A stretch of DNA of 19,044 nt from Armatimonadota bacterium (GTDB lineage: Bacteria; Sysuimicrobiota; Sysuimicrobiia; Sysuimicrobiales; Kaftiobacteriaceae). Where the stretch lies: assembly GCA_020028535.1 (NCBI GenBank), contig JAIBHM010000011.1:1-19044 (forward strand), in the 5' to 3' direction. The position numbers and the translations under genes were made by a program. The number at the start of each line of letters is the position of its first letter. Position 1 is the first letter of the stretch. Shown piece by piece: positions 8,024 through 15,676 of this stretch. The notes beneath the pieces are model-generated. The model was not told the DNA's origin. It was given only the letters and a program-made list of their open reading frames with translations, and searched no databases.

Positions 8024-9628
8024 ATGTCGATGGACGGCGGCGAGCGGAAAGCCAGACACCAGACCCCCGACGGGGTGGAGATCAAACGCGTCTACACGCC
8101 TGACGACTCTCTCCCCGGCGGCGGCCACGATCCCGGAGTGCCGGGAGAGTTCCCGTATACCCGCGGGATTCATCCCACGATGTACCGTGGCCGGCTGTGG
8201 ACGATGCGCCAGTATGCAGGATTCGGCGCAGCCGAGGAGACCAACCGCCGCTTTCGCCTGCTGCTCAGCGAAGGCCAGACGGGGCTCTCTATCGCATTCG
8301 ACCTGCCCACGCAGATGGGATACGACTCCGACCACCCGCGGGCCGAGGGGGAGGTCGGCAAAGCGGGCGTGGCGATCGACTCGCTTGCGGACATGGAAGC
8401 CCTGCTGGCGGGCATTCCGCTCGAGCGCGTGACAACCTCCATGACGATCAACGCCACGGCGTCGATCCTTCTCGCCATGTATGTCGCCGTCGCGGAACGG
8501 CAGGGCGTGAGTCCTGACGCGGTCGGCGGCACCACGCAGAATGACATCCTCAAGGAGTACATCGCCCGCGGGACGTACATCTTTCCGCCCCAGCCGTCTC
8601 TCCGCCTCATCACCGACGTCTTTGCGTTCTGTGTGGAGCGGTTGCCCAGGTGGAACCCGATCAGCATCAGCGGCTATCACATTCGCGAGGCCGGCGCCAC
8701 GGCCGTCCAGGAGGTCGCGTTCACGCTGGCCGATGCGATGACCTATGTGCAGGCCGCCGCGGAGCGCGGCCTGGGGGTTGACCGGATTGCCCCCAGGCTA
8801 TCGTTTTTCTTCGCAGCGCAGATGAACCTGTTGGAGGAAGTCGCCAAGTTCCGCGCGGCGCGGCGGCTGTGGGCGCGGATCATGCGCGAGCGCTTCAGAG
8901 CGAAGGACCCCCGCGCGTGGATGCTCCGTTTCCACACCCAGACGGCGGGCGTGGCGCTTACGGCTCAGCAACCCCACAACAATGTCGTCCGGGTGGCGAT
9001 GCAGGCGCTGGCCGCGGTGCTGGGCGGGACGCAATCCCTGCACACCAACGCGATGGACGAGGCGCTCGCGCTCCCCACAGAGCCGTCCGCGCTGCTCGCG
9101 CTGCGGACCCAGCAGATCCTGGCCCACGAGAGCGGCGTCGCCGATACGGTCGATCCCCTGGGCGGCGCGTACTACATCGAGCACCTCACGGGCGAGATCG
9201 AGCGGCTCGCCGGAGACCTGATCGGGGAGATCGAGGCGGCGGGCGGCGTGCTGCGCGCGCTGGAGACCGGCTTCATCCAGCGCCAGATCGCGGAGTCGGC
9301 CTACCGCGAGTCCCAGCGTGTGGAGCGCGGCGAGCAGGTCATCGTCGGCGTCAACCAGTTCCAGTCCGATGAATCGATCCGTCCCCACATCCTGCGCGTT
9401 CCCGAGGAAGCGGTGGAGCGGCAGAAGGCTCATTTGGCCAGAGTCCGACGCGAGCGCGACGGCGCGGCTGTGGAGACGGCGTTGCTTCGGCTCCGTGATG
9501 CCGCGCAGGGCAAAGACAATCTCATGCCCTACATTGTCGACGCCGTGCGAGCCTACGCGACGATCGGCGAGATTTGCGCCACGCTGCGCGCGGTCTTCGG
9601 CGTGCACCGTCCGGCGGTGACCGTCTAA
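8024..9628 (+). CDS. Methylmalonyl-CoA mutase large (catalytic) subunit
   Basis: This is the catalytic subunit of the B12-dependent mutase that converts (R)-methylmalonyl-CoA to succinyl-CoA. It has 534 residues, the length of the stand-alone catalytic barrel. Visible motifs are TMRQYAGFGAAEETNRRF, AFDLPTQMGYDSDHPR, TTSMTINATASILLAMYV, GGTTQNDILKEYIARGTYI, ISISGYHIREAGA and LHTNAMDEALALPTE. Substrate-pocket residues are Y64 (in RQYAGF) and R182 (in YIARGTY), the pair typical of methylmalonyl-CoA mutase; isobutyryl-CoA mutase has Phe and Gln there. The protein stops after the barrel and has no cobalamin-binding DxHxxG domain, so it needs a separate small subunit, which is not in this window. 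ATG 8024 is 6 nt past the carrier stop; ATG 8030 is also possible. The MeaB gene begins 2 nt after the stop. Confidence 0.96.
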   Translation: MSMDGGERKARHQTPDGVEIKRVYTPDDSLPGGGHDPGVPGEFPYTRGIHPTMYRGRLWTMRQYAGFGAAEETNRRFRLLLSEGQTGLSIAFDLPTQMGYDSDHPRAEGEVGKAGVAIDSLADMEALLAGIPLERVTTSMTINATASILLAMYVAVAERQGVSPDAVGGTTQNDILKEYIARGTYIFPPQPSLRLITDVFAFCVERLPRWNPISISGYHIREAGATAVQEVAFTLADAMTYVQAAAERGLGVDRIAPRLSFFFAAQMNLLEEVAKFRAARRLWARIMRERFRAKDPRAWMLRFHTQTAGVALTAQQPHNNVVRVAMQALAAVLGGTQSLHTNAMDEALALPTEPSALLALRTQQILAHESGVADTVDPLGGAYYIEHLTGEIERLAGDLIGEIEAAGGVLRALETGFIQRQIAESAYRESQRVERGEQVIVGVNQFQSDESIRPHILRVPEEAVERQKAHLARVRRERDGAAVETALLRLRDAAQGKDNLMPYIVDAVRAYATIGEICATLRAVFGVHRPAVTV

Positions 9629-9630
9629 AC

Positions 9631-10563
9631 GTGGCGCTGCTCGACGACGCCTTATCCGGGTCGCCTCAGGCGGTGGCGCGCGTCATCTCGCTCGTGGAGG
9701 ACGGCTCCTCTGAGGGGTACGCGCTTCTCCGCCAGCTGCATCCCCGCACGGGCCGCGGCTACACCGTCGGCATCACCGGCCCGCCGGGCGCGGGCAAGAG
9801 CACGATCGTCGACTCCCTCACCCGGACGCTCCGTACGCAGGGGAAGAGGGTCGCGGTTGTCGCCGTCGATCCCACCAGCCCGTTCACGGGCGGCGCCCTG
9901 CTCGGCGACCGGATCCGCATGCAGGACCATGCCACCGATCCGGGCGTCTTCATCCGCAGTATGGCCACGCGGGGGAGCCTGGGCGGTCTGGCGCCGGCGA
10001 CCTCCGACGTGGTTCGCATCCTCGATGCGATGGGCTACGACGTCATCTTCATCGAGACGGTCGGGACCGGTCAGGCCGAAGTCGATGTCGTGCGCGCGGC
10101 CGACACGGTCGTGATCGTCCTGGTGCCCGGGCTCGGGGACGCGGTCCAGACGATGAAGGCCGGGATTATGGAAATCGGCGAGGTCTTCGTGATCAACAAG
10201 GCCGACCAGGGCGACGCCGACCGCACGCTCACCGACGTGAAGATGATGCTGGGCCTCAACCCGAAGCCGGATGACTGGAAGCCGCCTGTGCTGAAGGCGG
10301 TCGCGACGAGCGGCGAGGGGATTGCCGAACTGCTCGAGGCGATTGGAGCGCACCGCCGCTGGCAGGAGCAGCACGGGCACATCGAGAGGCGGCGCCGCGC
10401 GCGGCGTCGCGACGAGATCGTCCGTCTGGTCGAGCTGCGCACGCGCGATCGCGCGCTGGAGGCGGCGCGGCGCAGCGGCCGGCTCGAGATTCTTGCGGAG
10501 AAAGTCTTCAACGGGGAACTCGACCCCTACAGCGCGGCGGAGGAGATTCTGCGGAACCTGTGA
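9631..10563 (+). CDS. meaB: MeaB/ArgK-type GTPase, methylmalonyl-CoA mutase chaperone
   Basis: This G3E-type GTPase protects and reloads the cobalamin cofactor of methylmalonyl-CoA mutase. From GTG 9631 it has 310 residues, typical of MeaB. The N-terminal helices (ALLDDALSGSPQAVARVISL) lead to the P-loop GPPGAGKST (50-58), then VAVDPTSPFTGGALLGDRIR (switch I region), GSLGGLAPATSDVVRILDA, the Walker B/switch II segment FIETVGTGQAEVDVV and the base-recognition NKAD. The C-terminal helical arm (RRWQEQHGHIERRRR onward) is the dimerisation region. An upstream start at 9574 in the same frame would overlap the mutase by 55 nt and add residues that do not look like MeaB, so I prefer GTG 9631, two bases after the mutase stop. 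This adjacency is a classic MeaB context and supports the mutase assignment. Confidence 0.95.
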   Translation: MALLDDALSGSPQAVARVISLVEDGSSEGYALLRQLHPRTGRGYTVGITGPPGAGKSTIVDSLTRTLRTQGKRVAVVAVDPTSPFTGGALLGDRIRMQDHATDPGVFIRSMATRGSLGGLAPATSDVVRILDAMGYDVIFIETVGTGQAEVDVVRAADTVVIVLVPGLGDAVQTMKAGIMEIGEVFVINKADQGDADRTLTDVKMMLGLNPKPDDWKPPVLKAVATSGEGIAELLEAIGAHRRWQEQHGHIERRRRARRRDEIVRLVELRTRDRALEAARRSGRLEILAEKVFNGELDPYSAAEEILRNL

Positions 10564-10573
10564 GACGCGACCC

Positions 10574-10972
10574 GTGAAAGTCGACCACGTCGGCATCGCG
10601 GTGCGAAACATCGAGGATGCGGTGAAGGCCTACACCTCGACCTTCGGCGGCCGCCTCGTGCATCGTGAGGAGCTTGCGGAAGAAGGCGTGACGGTGGCGT
10701 TCGTGGACGCGGGCGGTGTATTACTCGAACTGCTGGCCCCCACCGCGGAAGGGGGATCCTTAGGCCGTTTCCTAGAGTCCCGCGGTGGGGGCCTACATCA
10801 TCTCGCGTTCGAGGTGGCGGACATCCAACGCGCTCTCCGCAACGCGGAGCGGGCCGGACACCTTCCGGTGGATCGCCACCCCCGCCGCGGATCCCGCGGC
10901 CGCCTCATCGCGTTCCTGCATCCGTCCACCGCGGGAGGTGTCCTGATTGAGCTCGTGGAACCGCAGGCGTAG
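10574..10972 (+). CDS. mce: Methylmalonyl-CoA epimerase
   Basis: This enzyme interconverts (S)- and (R)-methylmalonyl-CoA, linking the carboxylase product to the mutase. It is a 132-residue vicinal oxygen chelate (glyoxalase-fold) protein. The first module begins KVDHVGIAVRNIEDAVKAY with metal ligand H5. The second contains GLHHLAFEV (H75/H76) and the C-terminal GGVLIELVEP with ligand E126. RFLESRGGGLHHLAFEV is the usual epimerase signature. The GTG at 10574 is 10 nt after meaB; longer versions in this frame only read through meaB sequence. The stretch PVDRHPRRGSRGRLIAFLHP replaces the more common DxxPRxGAHGxxVAF motif but keeps its shape. A perfect 14-bp inverted repeat lies inside the gene (see separate entry). 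This is the last gene of the operon; a new promoter starts three bases after its stop. Confidence 0.95.
   Translation: MKVDHVGIAVRNIEDAVKAYTSTFGGRLVHREELAEEGVTVAFVDAGGVLLELLAPTAEGGSLGRFLESRGGGLHHLAFEVADIQRALRNAERAGHLPVDRHPRRGSRGRLIAFLHPSTAGGVLIELVEPQA
10735..10793 (+). repeat. Perfect 14-bp inverted repeat inside mce
   Basis: The left arm GGCCCCCACCGCGG (10735-10748) is exactly complementary to the right arm CCGCGGTGGGGGCC (10780-10793). A 31-nt spacer separates them and itself can form a small TAGG/CCTA hairpin (10761-10764 with 10771-10774). The mRNA could fold into a very GC-rich stem in the last gene of the operon. It encodes ordinary epimerase residues, so coincidence in GC-rich code cannot be excluded. 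No T-run follows, so it is not a standard terminator. Confidence 0.7.
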
Positions 10973-10974
10973 TC

Positions 10975-11004
10975 TTGCCGTCCCGAATGTTGTGCTGCTA
11001 TAAT
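10975..11004 (+). promoter_or_regulatory. Sigma-70-type promoter for the yabE-like gene
   Basis: There is a perfect TATAAT at 10999-11004 preceded by TGC (10996-10998), making an extended -10. TTGCCG at 10975-10980 is a 4/6 match to the -35, with an 18-bp spacer. The expected start is near 11010-11012. It stands between the epimerase stop and the 3D-domain gene, where a new transcription unit is expected because the gene category changes. Confidence 0.72.
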
Positions 11005-11114
11005 TTGCGATGCTCGTGGTTGCGGCGTTCCTCACACTTTCATTCCCGTAGTTACCCGTAGGGGGCGACTCCTGTCCGTTTCGAGAGACAATCGAGTGTG
11101 CTCGGAGGTGCGGC
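11005..11114 (+). other. Leader region of the yabE-like gene
   Basis: About 100 nt lie between the predicted transcription start and the GTG start. The leader ends with a strong GGAGG (11104-11108) six bases before GTG 11115. A CGAG-TGTG-CTCG mini-hairpin (11092-11103) abuts this site. A 13-codon reading frame, MLVVAAFLTLSFP, runs 11010-11051 from almost exactly the predicted +1. I could not match the leader to any riboswitch class by eye. In some Gram-positive bacteria, c-di-AMP riboswitches precede genes of this type. Confidence 0.4.
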
Positions 11115-12149
11115 GTGGCGCGAGGCATGCCTGTGACTCCGACCTTCCCTGAGAGGTCTGTGAAACCCGGAGTCATCAGCGCGGTGATCGTGTCGGTCGG
11201 CCTCTCCTCCGCCTTCGGCGGCGGGATGGGCTACTCAGTGTTACGCAAAGACGTGACGATCGCTTCGACGGCCGGTGTCATCCGGCACACGACCTTCCGC
11301 ACCACCGTTGGCCACGCCCTCACCGAAGCCAAGGTGGCGTGGGAGCCCGGCGACGAGATCTCGCCCGCGCTCGACGCGCGTCTCACCGAAGGGCTCACCA
11401 TCGTGATTCGCCAGGCCGTGCCGGTGAATGTGACGGTCGATGGCCGGACCTTCCACCTCGACAGTTCTGCGCCATCAGTAGCCGAGATGCTGGGCCGCCA
11501 GGGCATCGCACTCTCCAGTTGGGACAGGGTCTTTCCTTCGCGGGAGGCCGGCCTGACCGCAGGAATGCAGGTTCGGGTGGTGCGCATCCAGCACAAGATT
11601 GCCAGCGAGCAGATGGCGATCCCCTATCAAATCCGCAGCTCAATCGATTCCAGGTCTCCGCGCGGCATCGTGCGCGTGCTGTCGCCGGGCCGGTTGGGCT
11701 TGAAGGAATATGTCTGGAAGATCACCATTGCCGACGGCGAGGTGATCGCCCGCACCCCGATCGGCTGGCGGCTCGTTCGCCGGCCGATCGACCGGATCGT
11801 CACCGTCGGCACCCAGAGCCTGATTGCCTCCCGGGGGCAGTTCGCGGGGAAGGAGTACTTCGACCTGATCGCCACCGGATACTCACCATTTTGCTGCAAA
11901 GGTGTGGACGATGTCACCGCACTGGGTGTGCGCGCGGGGTATGGGGTCGTGGCGGTGGATCCCAAGGTCATCCCGCTGGGGAGCCGGCTCTACATCGAGG
12001 GGTACGGCTACGCGCTGGCCGCGGACACGGGAAGCGCGATCAAGGGCATGCGCATCGATCTCGGATTCGACACGAAGCGCCAGGCCATTACGTTCGGACG
12101 CCGGCCCATCCGCGTCTACGTCATCCAGAAAAAGCAGCGACGCAAGTAG
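11115..12149 (+). CDS. YabE-like cell-wall protein: DUF348, G5 and 3D domains
   Basis: This is a secreted or membrane-anchored cell-wall protein related to B. subtilis YabE and to resuscitation-promoting-factor-like muralytic proteins. It has 344 residues. An N-terminal hydrophobic segment (about 19-42) is a signal or anchor. Two DUF348 ubiquitin-like repeats follow (about 46-100 and 103-156), the second starting VPVNVTVDGRTFHL. A G5 domain spans about 158-236. The C-terminal 3D domain (about 252-338) has its three aspartates: D282 in VAVDPKVIPLG, D304 in AADTGSAIKG and D315 in RIDLGF. The 3D fold is the double-psi barrel of MltA-type lytic transglycosylases, so peptidoglycan cleavage is likely. 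CC at 260-261 in the catalytic domain is unusual. The GTG start is fixed by GGAGG six bases upstream. As in Bacillus, it sits just upstream of ksgA (6 nt), but the rnmV gene normally between them is absent. Confidence 0.92.
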   Translation: MARGMPVTPTFPERSVKPGVISAVIVSVGLSSAFGGGMGYSVLRKDVTIASTAGVIRHTTFRTTVGHALTEAKVAWEPGDEISPALDARLTEGLTIVIRQAVPVNVTVDGRTFHLDSSAPSVAEMLGRQGIALSSWDRVFPSREAGLTAGMQVRVVRIQHKIASEQMAIPYQIRSSIDSRSPRGIVRVLSPGRLGLKEYVWKITIADGEVIARTPIGWRLVRRPIDRIVTVGTQSLIASRGQFAGKEYFDLIATGYSPFCCKGVDDVTALGVRAGYGVVAVDPKVIPLGSRLYIEGYGYALAADTGSAIKGMRIDLGFDTKRQAITFGRRPIRVYVIQKKQRRK

Positions 12150-12155
12150 CACCGC

Positions 12156-13019
12156 GTGACTGATCTCGCCTCTCCGGGTGGAACGGCGCGTGTGCTCAAG
12201 GCCTACGGGCTCCATCCCCGGCGCCGCTTCGGCCAGCACTTCCTGATCAGCCGCCGCGTCCTGGATCGTCTCCTGGAAACGGCGGCGCTCACTTCCCAGG
12301 AGGGCGTCCTCGAGATTGGGGCGGGGATCGGAACTCTCACCGTGCCGCTGGCGGAGGTGGCGGGCGGCGTGGTAGCCGTCGAGATCGACCAGGACCTCCT
12401 GCCCGCGCTTCGCGACGCCGTCGCCCGTTTCCCAGGTGTCACCGTCGTCCAGGGCGATGCCATGTCGTTGGATCTCCCCCGGTTGGTCGCCCCTCTGCCA
12501 CCTCCCCGTAAGGCGGTCAGCAATCTGCCCTACAATATCGCTTCGCCCCTGATCGTCACGCTGCTGGAGCGGCCGCTGGGATTTACGCGGATGGTATTCA
12601 CCGTGCAGAGGGAAGTTGCTGAACGGCTCGCCGCGGCGCCCGGCGGAAAGGATTATGGGGCTCTGTCCGTGGCCGTGCAGTATCGGGCGGCGGCACGTAT
12701 CGTCATGCGGGTGCCCAGCACGGCGTTCTACCCGCCGCCGGACGTCGAGTCGGCCGTCGTCCTGTTGGAGGTCAGGCCGAAGCCCGCCGTTCACGTCGAT
12801 GACGAGGCGGTGTTCTTTCGCGTGGTCCGGGGGGCGTTCGCGCACCGCCGTAAGACGCTGCGAAACACTCTGGCCGGTGCCCTCGACCTCGATCCGGCGA
12901 TTGTCGACGCGGCGACGAAGCAGGCGGGAATCGACCCGACCCGGCGGGGTGAGACACTCACCCTCGACGAGTTCGCCTCGCTCTCGCAATCAATGGCTGA
13001 CGTGGCACTCCGGAGGTAA
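12156..13019 (+). CDS. ksgA: 16S rRNA (adenine1518-N6/adenine1519-N6)-dimethyltransferase
   Basis: KsgA dimethylates two adjacent adenines near the 3' end of 16S rRNA during late 30S assembly. The protein has 287 residues, within the family range. N-terminal RRRFGQHFL (22-30) is the signature start. The SAM-binding motif I is EIGAGIGTLTVPLA (53-66), the acidic motif II is VVAVEIDQDL, D101 sits in VVQGDAM, and the catalytic motif IV is NLPYN (123-127). The C-terminal helical domain shows STAFYPPPDVESAVV and RGAFAHRRKTLRNTL, both standard. The GTG at 12156 lies 6 nt after the preceding stop and has no obvious ribosome site, so coupling is probable. Family members sharing the fold include ErmC-type methylases, but the length and motifs favour KsgA, as does its position after the yabE-like gene. 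Confidence 0.97.
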   Translation: MTDLASPGGTARVLKAYGLHPRRRFGQHFLISRRVLDRLLETAALTSQEGVLEIGAGIGTLTVPLAEVAGGVVAVEIDQDLLPALRDAVARFPGVTVVQGDAMSLDLPRLVAPLPPPRKAVSNLPYNIASPLIVTLLERPLGFTRMVFTVQREVAERLAAAPGGKDYGALSVAVQYRAAARIVMRVPSTAFYPPPDVESAVVLLEVRPKPAVHVDDEAVFFRVVRGAFAHRRKTLRNTLAGALDLDPAIVDAATKQAGIDPTRRGETLTLDEFASLSQSMADVALRR

Positions 13020-13048
13020 AGAGTGCGCAGAAGGGAACAAGACTAGTG

Positions 13049-14275
13049 ATGGAGGATCTCGCCGAGTTCTACTCCGCCAGCGCGCGTGTAATGACCCGCT
13101 CGCTCATCCGGGAGCTCCTCAAGCTCACCCGCCGGGCCAACGTCATCTCCTTCGCCGGCGGCCTTCCCGACCCGTCGACTTTCCCGGTGGACGAACTGAA
13201 GGCCATTACTGCGTTGATCCTCGAACGCGAGCCGCACCTTGCCCTGCAGTACGGCCCAACGGAGGGCGACCCCCGGCTGCGCGAGGAGCTGGTGCGGTGG
13301 ATGGCCAAGGACGGGATCGCCGCGACGCGCGACCGGGTGCTCATCACCACCGGGTCCCAGCAGGGGCTGGACATCATCGGCCGCGTCTTCCTCGATCCCG
13401 GCGACGTGGTGGTGCTCGAGCGCCCGTCGTACATGGCCGCCCTGCAGGTGTTCCGCAGCTATCGTGTTGAGATGGTGGGGGTGCCACAGGACGACGACGG
13501 TCTGCGGCCTGAGCTGCTCGAGGAGACGCTGGCGGCTCTGGCGCGCAGCGGGAAGCGCGTCAAGATCATCTATGTGGTCCCCGACTTCCAGAATCCCTCA
13601 GGCGTCACGTTGAGCGAGAAGCGCCGGCAGCGCGTGCTCGATCTGGCACGCGAGTATCACACCCTCGTCGTCGAGGACAGTCCATACCGCGAGCTGGCGT
13701 TTGAAGGAGCACCGCCCCCGCCGCTCGCCGCGCTGGACGGTGAGGGCCGCGTCATCTACCTCTCGACGTTCAGCAAGACCCTCTGCCCCGGGTTGCGCAT
13801 CGCCTGGATGGCGGCCGGTGAGGACCTCATCCAGCAATGCGTCACGGCGAAACAGGCAATGGACCTGTGCTGCCCGGCTTTCACCCAGGCTATCGCCGCG
13901 GAGTTCTGCGCGCAGGGCCACATCTACACGCGCATCCCGCCGATTACCGCCCTCTACCGCAGGAAGCGGGACGTCATGCTGAGCGCACTGACACGGGAGA
14001 TGCCCAAAGGCGTGACCTGGACACGGCCGCAGGGGGGGTTGTTCCTCTGGGTACGGCTGCCGGAAGGCATGGATACCGAGCAGCTGCTCGGCCCCGCCGT
14101 GGAGGAGGAAGGCATCGCGTACGTCGTGGGTTCAGGATTTCATGCGGACGGCACCGGCAAGAATACGATGCGCCTGAACTTCTCCTACCCGTCCGAAGAG
14201 AACATCGAGGAAGGGATCCGCAGGCTCGCCCGCCTGGTCAAGAGGCGCCTACCCACACTAACGCCCGCACCGTAG
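13049..14275 (+). CDS. PLP-dependent aminotransferase (class I/II, LysN/2-aminoadipate type)
   Basis: This is a fold-type I pyridoxal-phosphate aminotransferase of 408 residues. Visible features are FAGGLPDPSTFPVDEL near the N-terminus, LQYGPTEGDPRLREELV, LITTGSQQGLDIIGRVF, YVVPDFQNPSGVTLS (the Asn/Pro cofactor loop), VVEDSPYREL (the Asp that pairs with the pyridine nitrogen), and STFSKTLCPGLRIAW with the Schiff-base lysine at K243. This is the subgroup of Thermus LysN, kynurenine/2-aminoadipate transaminases and MocR C-domains; no wHTH domain is present, so it is an enzyme rather than a MocR regulator. The exact amino donor cannot be read from the sequence. ATG 13049 directly follows an in-frame GTG (13046); AAGGGA (13031-13036) serves either. 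It is 29 nt after ksgA and ends 7 nt from the convergent LCP gene. Confidence 0.93.
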   Translation: MEDLAEFYSASARVMTRSLIRELLKLTRRANVISFAGGLPDPSTFPVDELKAITALILEREPHLALQYGPTEGDPRLREELVRWMAKDGIAATRDRVLITTGSQQGLDIIGRVFLDPGDVVVLERPSYMAALQVFRSYRVEMVGVPQDDDGLRPELLEETLAALARSGKRVKIIYVVPDFQNPSGVTLSEKRRQRVLDLAREYHTLVVEDSPYRELAFEGAPPPPLAALDGEGRVIYLSTFSKTLCPGLRIAWMAAGEDLIQQCVTAKQAMDLCCPAFTQAIAAEFCAQGHIYTRIPPITALYRRKRDVMLSALTREMPKGVTWTRPQGGLFLWVRLPEGMDTEQLLGPAVEEEGIAYVVGSGFHADGTGKNTMRLNFSYPSEENIEEGIRRLARLVKRRLPTLTPAP

Positions 14276-14282
14276 AAGCCTT

Positions 14283-15650
14283 TTAACGCTGATGTCCGCG
14301 GATTGGTCGTGCCCGCAGGGGCACGGCCGGCTGCGGCCGGCCGGCCGTCAACTGTCGCAGGAAGCCGCTCAGATCTCGAGCGACGACCACTGTGATGTCC
14401 GCGCCCCCGCCCGGCTCGCGGGTGACCGGCTTGCTCCCGAGCAATTCCGCGAGCAGCTGCGCCACTTCGCTCCGCCCGCTCCGGTCGATGACCGTTGTGG
14501 TCTGAAGGAGGGTCCCCGCAGTCTCGACCCGCACGATGTGAAACCCCAACCGCTCCAACCGCTCCGCCGTCTGCCGGCCCAACCCGGGAATGCCGCTGGC
14601 ATTGAGGACCTCGATGCCCGTGTTCGCCAGCAGTTGCGGGGTCACTCCGTAGAACATCTCCAGCAGCGCCTGGCGGATCTGGCCGGCGTCAGGCTCCCAG
14701 TAAATCTCGCCGAAGCTGCCGGGCAGGGTGCGGAAATTCAGCTCGGCGCCCTCCATGCGAGAGGTGAACATGCCGAGGGTGATGAGTTCGGTCATGGAGA
14801 GGTTGGTCTGAGTGTTTTCCACAAACGCCCGCAGCAGCGCGGGGGCCGAGAACACCGTGGAGGGGGACTTCAGTTTGTCGAACAGGGTGAGCAGCAACTT
14901 CTGCTGCCGCGCCACGCGGCCGATGTCGCCCAACTCGTCCCGGCGGAAGCGGATGTAGTGCGTGGCCTGCTCGCCGTTGAGGATCTGGCGGCCCTTCTTC
15001 AAGTCTATGTAGAGACCGGCCCACGTGTCGGTGTACTTCATGTCCCGCTCGACATCGACCTCGATGCCGCCGATCGCGTCGATGATATGCGCGAACGAGT
15101 TGGCGCCGAGTTTCACGTAGTAATGGACGGGTACTCCCAGCAGGTCCTGAACCGTCCGGACGGTGAGCGAGGGGCCGCCCAACGCGAATGACGAGTTGAT
15201 CTTCTGCTCTCCTGCCCCGGGCACCACCGCGCGAGTGTCCCTCGGGATGGAGAGCCCGCTGATGCGGTTGCGATGCGGGTCGAAGCTGATCAGTATCAGA
15301 GTGTCCGAGCGGGCTACGTTGACAACCTGACGCTTGTTATCCAGCGTAACGTCGACCCCGATGATCAGCATGTTCACCCGCCGCGACAACCGGAGGGGCC
15401 AGGCGAACGGGCGGGTGGCTTCGGTCGGCCGCGCCACCACGTCACTTCCGGTGAAGACGTCGCTATGGGTAAATACGTACAGCGCGCCGCCCGCGAAGAG
15501 ACCCAGGGCGAGGACCGGTAAGCCGATGACGAGGTACCTGGCGTAGATCCACCACCGCGGACGCAGCCTGGGCCGGGGGTCCGGCGGCTGGACCGGGGTC
15601 TGGGGCTCGGGCGTCCCCGGCTTCGGAACAGGCGGCTTGTGCTTGGTCAT
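14283..15650 (-). CDS. LytR-CpsA-Psr (LCP) family wall-polymer transferase with LytR_C domain
   Basis: LCP enzymes move lipid-linked glycopolymers onto peptidoglycan at the outer face of the membrane. From ATG 15650 the protein has 455 residues: a proline-rich cytosolic tail (1-30), one membrane segment (about 37-60), the LCP domain (about 83-240) and a LytR_C domain (about 335-430, beginning IEVLNASGIPGLGRQTAERL). LCP signatures include NMLIIGVDVT, ARSDTLILISFDP, SGLSIPRDTRA (the phosphate-binding Arg), KINSSFALGG and YIRFRRDELGDIGRVARQQ. A longer GTG start at 15704 is in frame, but it lies only a few bases from the predicted mRNA start and inside a hairpin, so I reject it. ATG 15650 has no clear ribosome site, which leaves some doubt. 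It is the only minus-strand gene here, convergent with the aminotransferase and divergent from ispE. Confidence 0.93.
   Translation of the reverse strand: MTKHKPPVPKPGTPEPQTPVQPPDPRPRLRPRWWIYARYLVIGLPVLALGLFAGGALYVFTHSDVFTGSDVVARPTEATRPFAWPLRLSRRVNMLIIGVDVTLDNKRQVVNVARSDTLILISFDPHRNRISGLSIPRDTRAVVPGAGEQKINSSFALGGPSLTVRTVQDLLGVPVHYYVKLGANSFAHIIDAIGGIEVDVERDMKYTDTWAGLYIDLKKGRQILNGEQATHYIRFRRDELGDIGRVARQQKLLLTLFDKLKSPSTVFSAPALLRAFVENTQTNLSMTELITLGMFTSRMEGAELNFRTLPGSFGEIYWEPDAGQIRQALLEMFYGVTPQLLANTGIEVLNASGIPGLGRQTAERLERLGFHIVRVETAGTLLQTTTVIDRSGRSEVAQLLAELLGSKPVTREPGGGADITVVVARDLSGFLRQLTAGRPQPAVPLRARPIRGHQR
14309..14348. terminator. Possible hairpin pair at the convergent gene junction
   Basis: Two hairpins lie just beyond the aminotransferase stop, inside the 3' end of the opposing LCP gene. 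GTGCCC (14309-14314) pairs with GGGCAC (14319-14324) over a 4-nt loop. ACGGCCGG (14323-14330) pairs with CCGGCCGT (14341-14348) over a 10-nt loop. They share two bases, so only one full form can exist at a time. No T-run follows on either strand, so intrinsic termination is doubtful. They are the only candidates in a junction of 7 nt. Confidence 0.3.
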
Positions 15651-15676
15651 GACCGTGTAGTTCAGACAGGTGGACA

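Noticed and set aside
7478..8680. A 400-codon minus-strand frame over the carrier and mutase genes.
   Set aside because: It is antisense to well-supported genes and its composition is repetitive and rich in Arg/His, with no domain pattern.
9574..9630. A longer MeaB starting within the mutase gene.
   Set aside because: The extra residues are arginine-rich read-through of mutase sequence; GTG 9631 gives the usual MeaB length.
11005..11114. A c-di-AMP or other riboswitch in the yabE-like leader.
   Set aside because: The core motifs I know for these classes are not visible by eye, so I left it as an unassigned leader.
11883..12989. A 368-codon minus-strand frame over the 3D-domain gene and ksgA.
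   Set aside because: It is antisense to ksgA and the 3D domain, both with intact motifs, and shows no protein family features.
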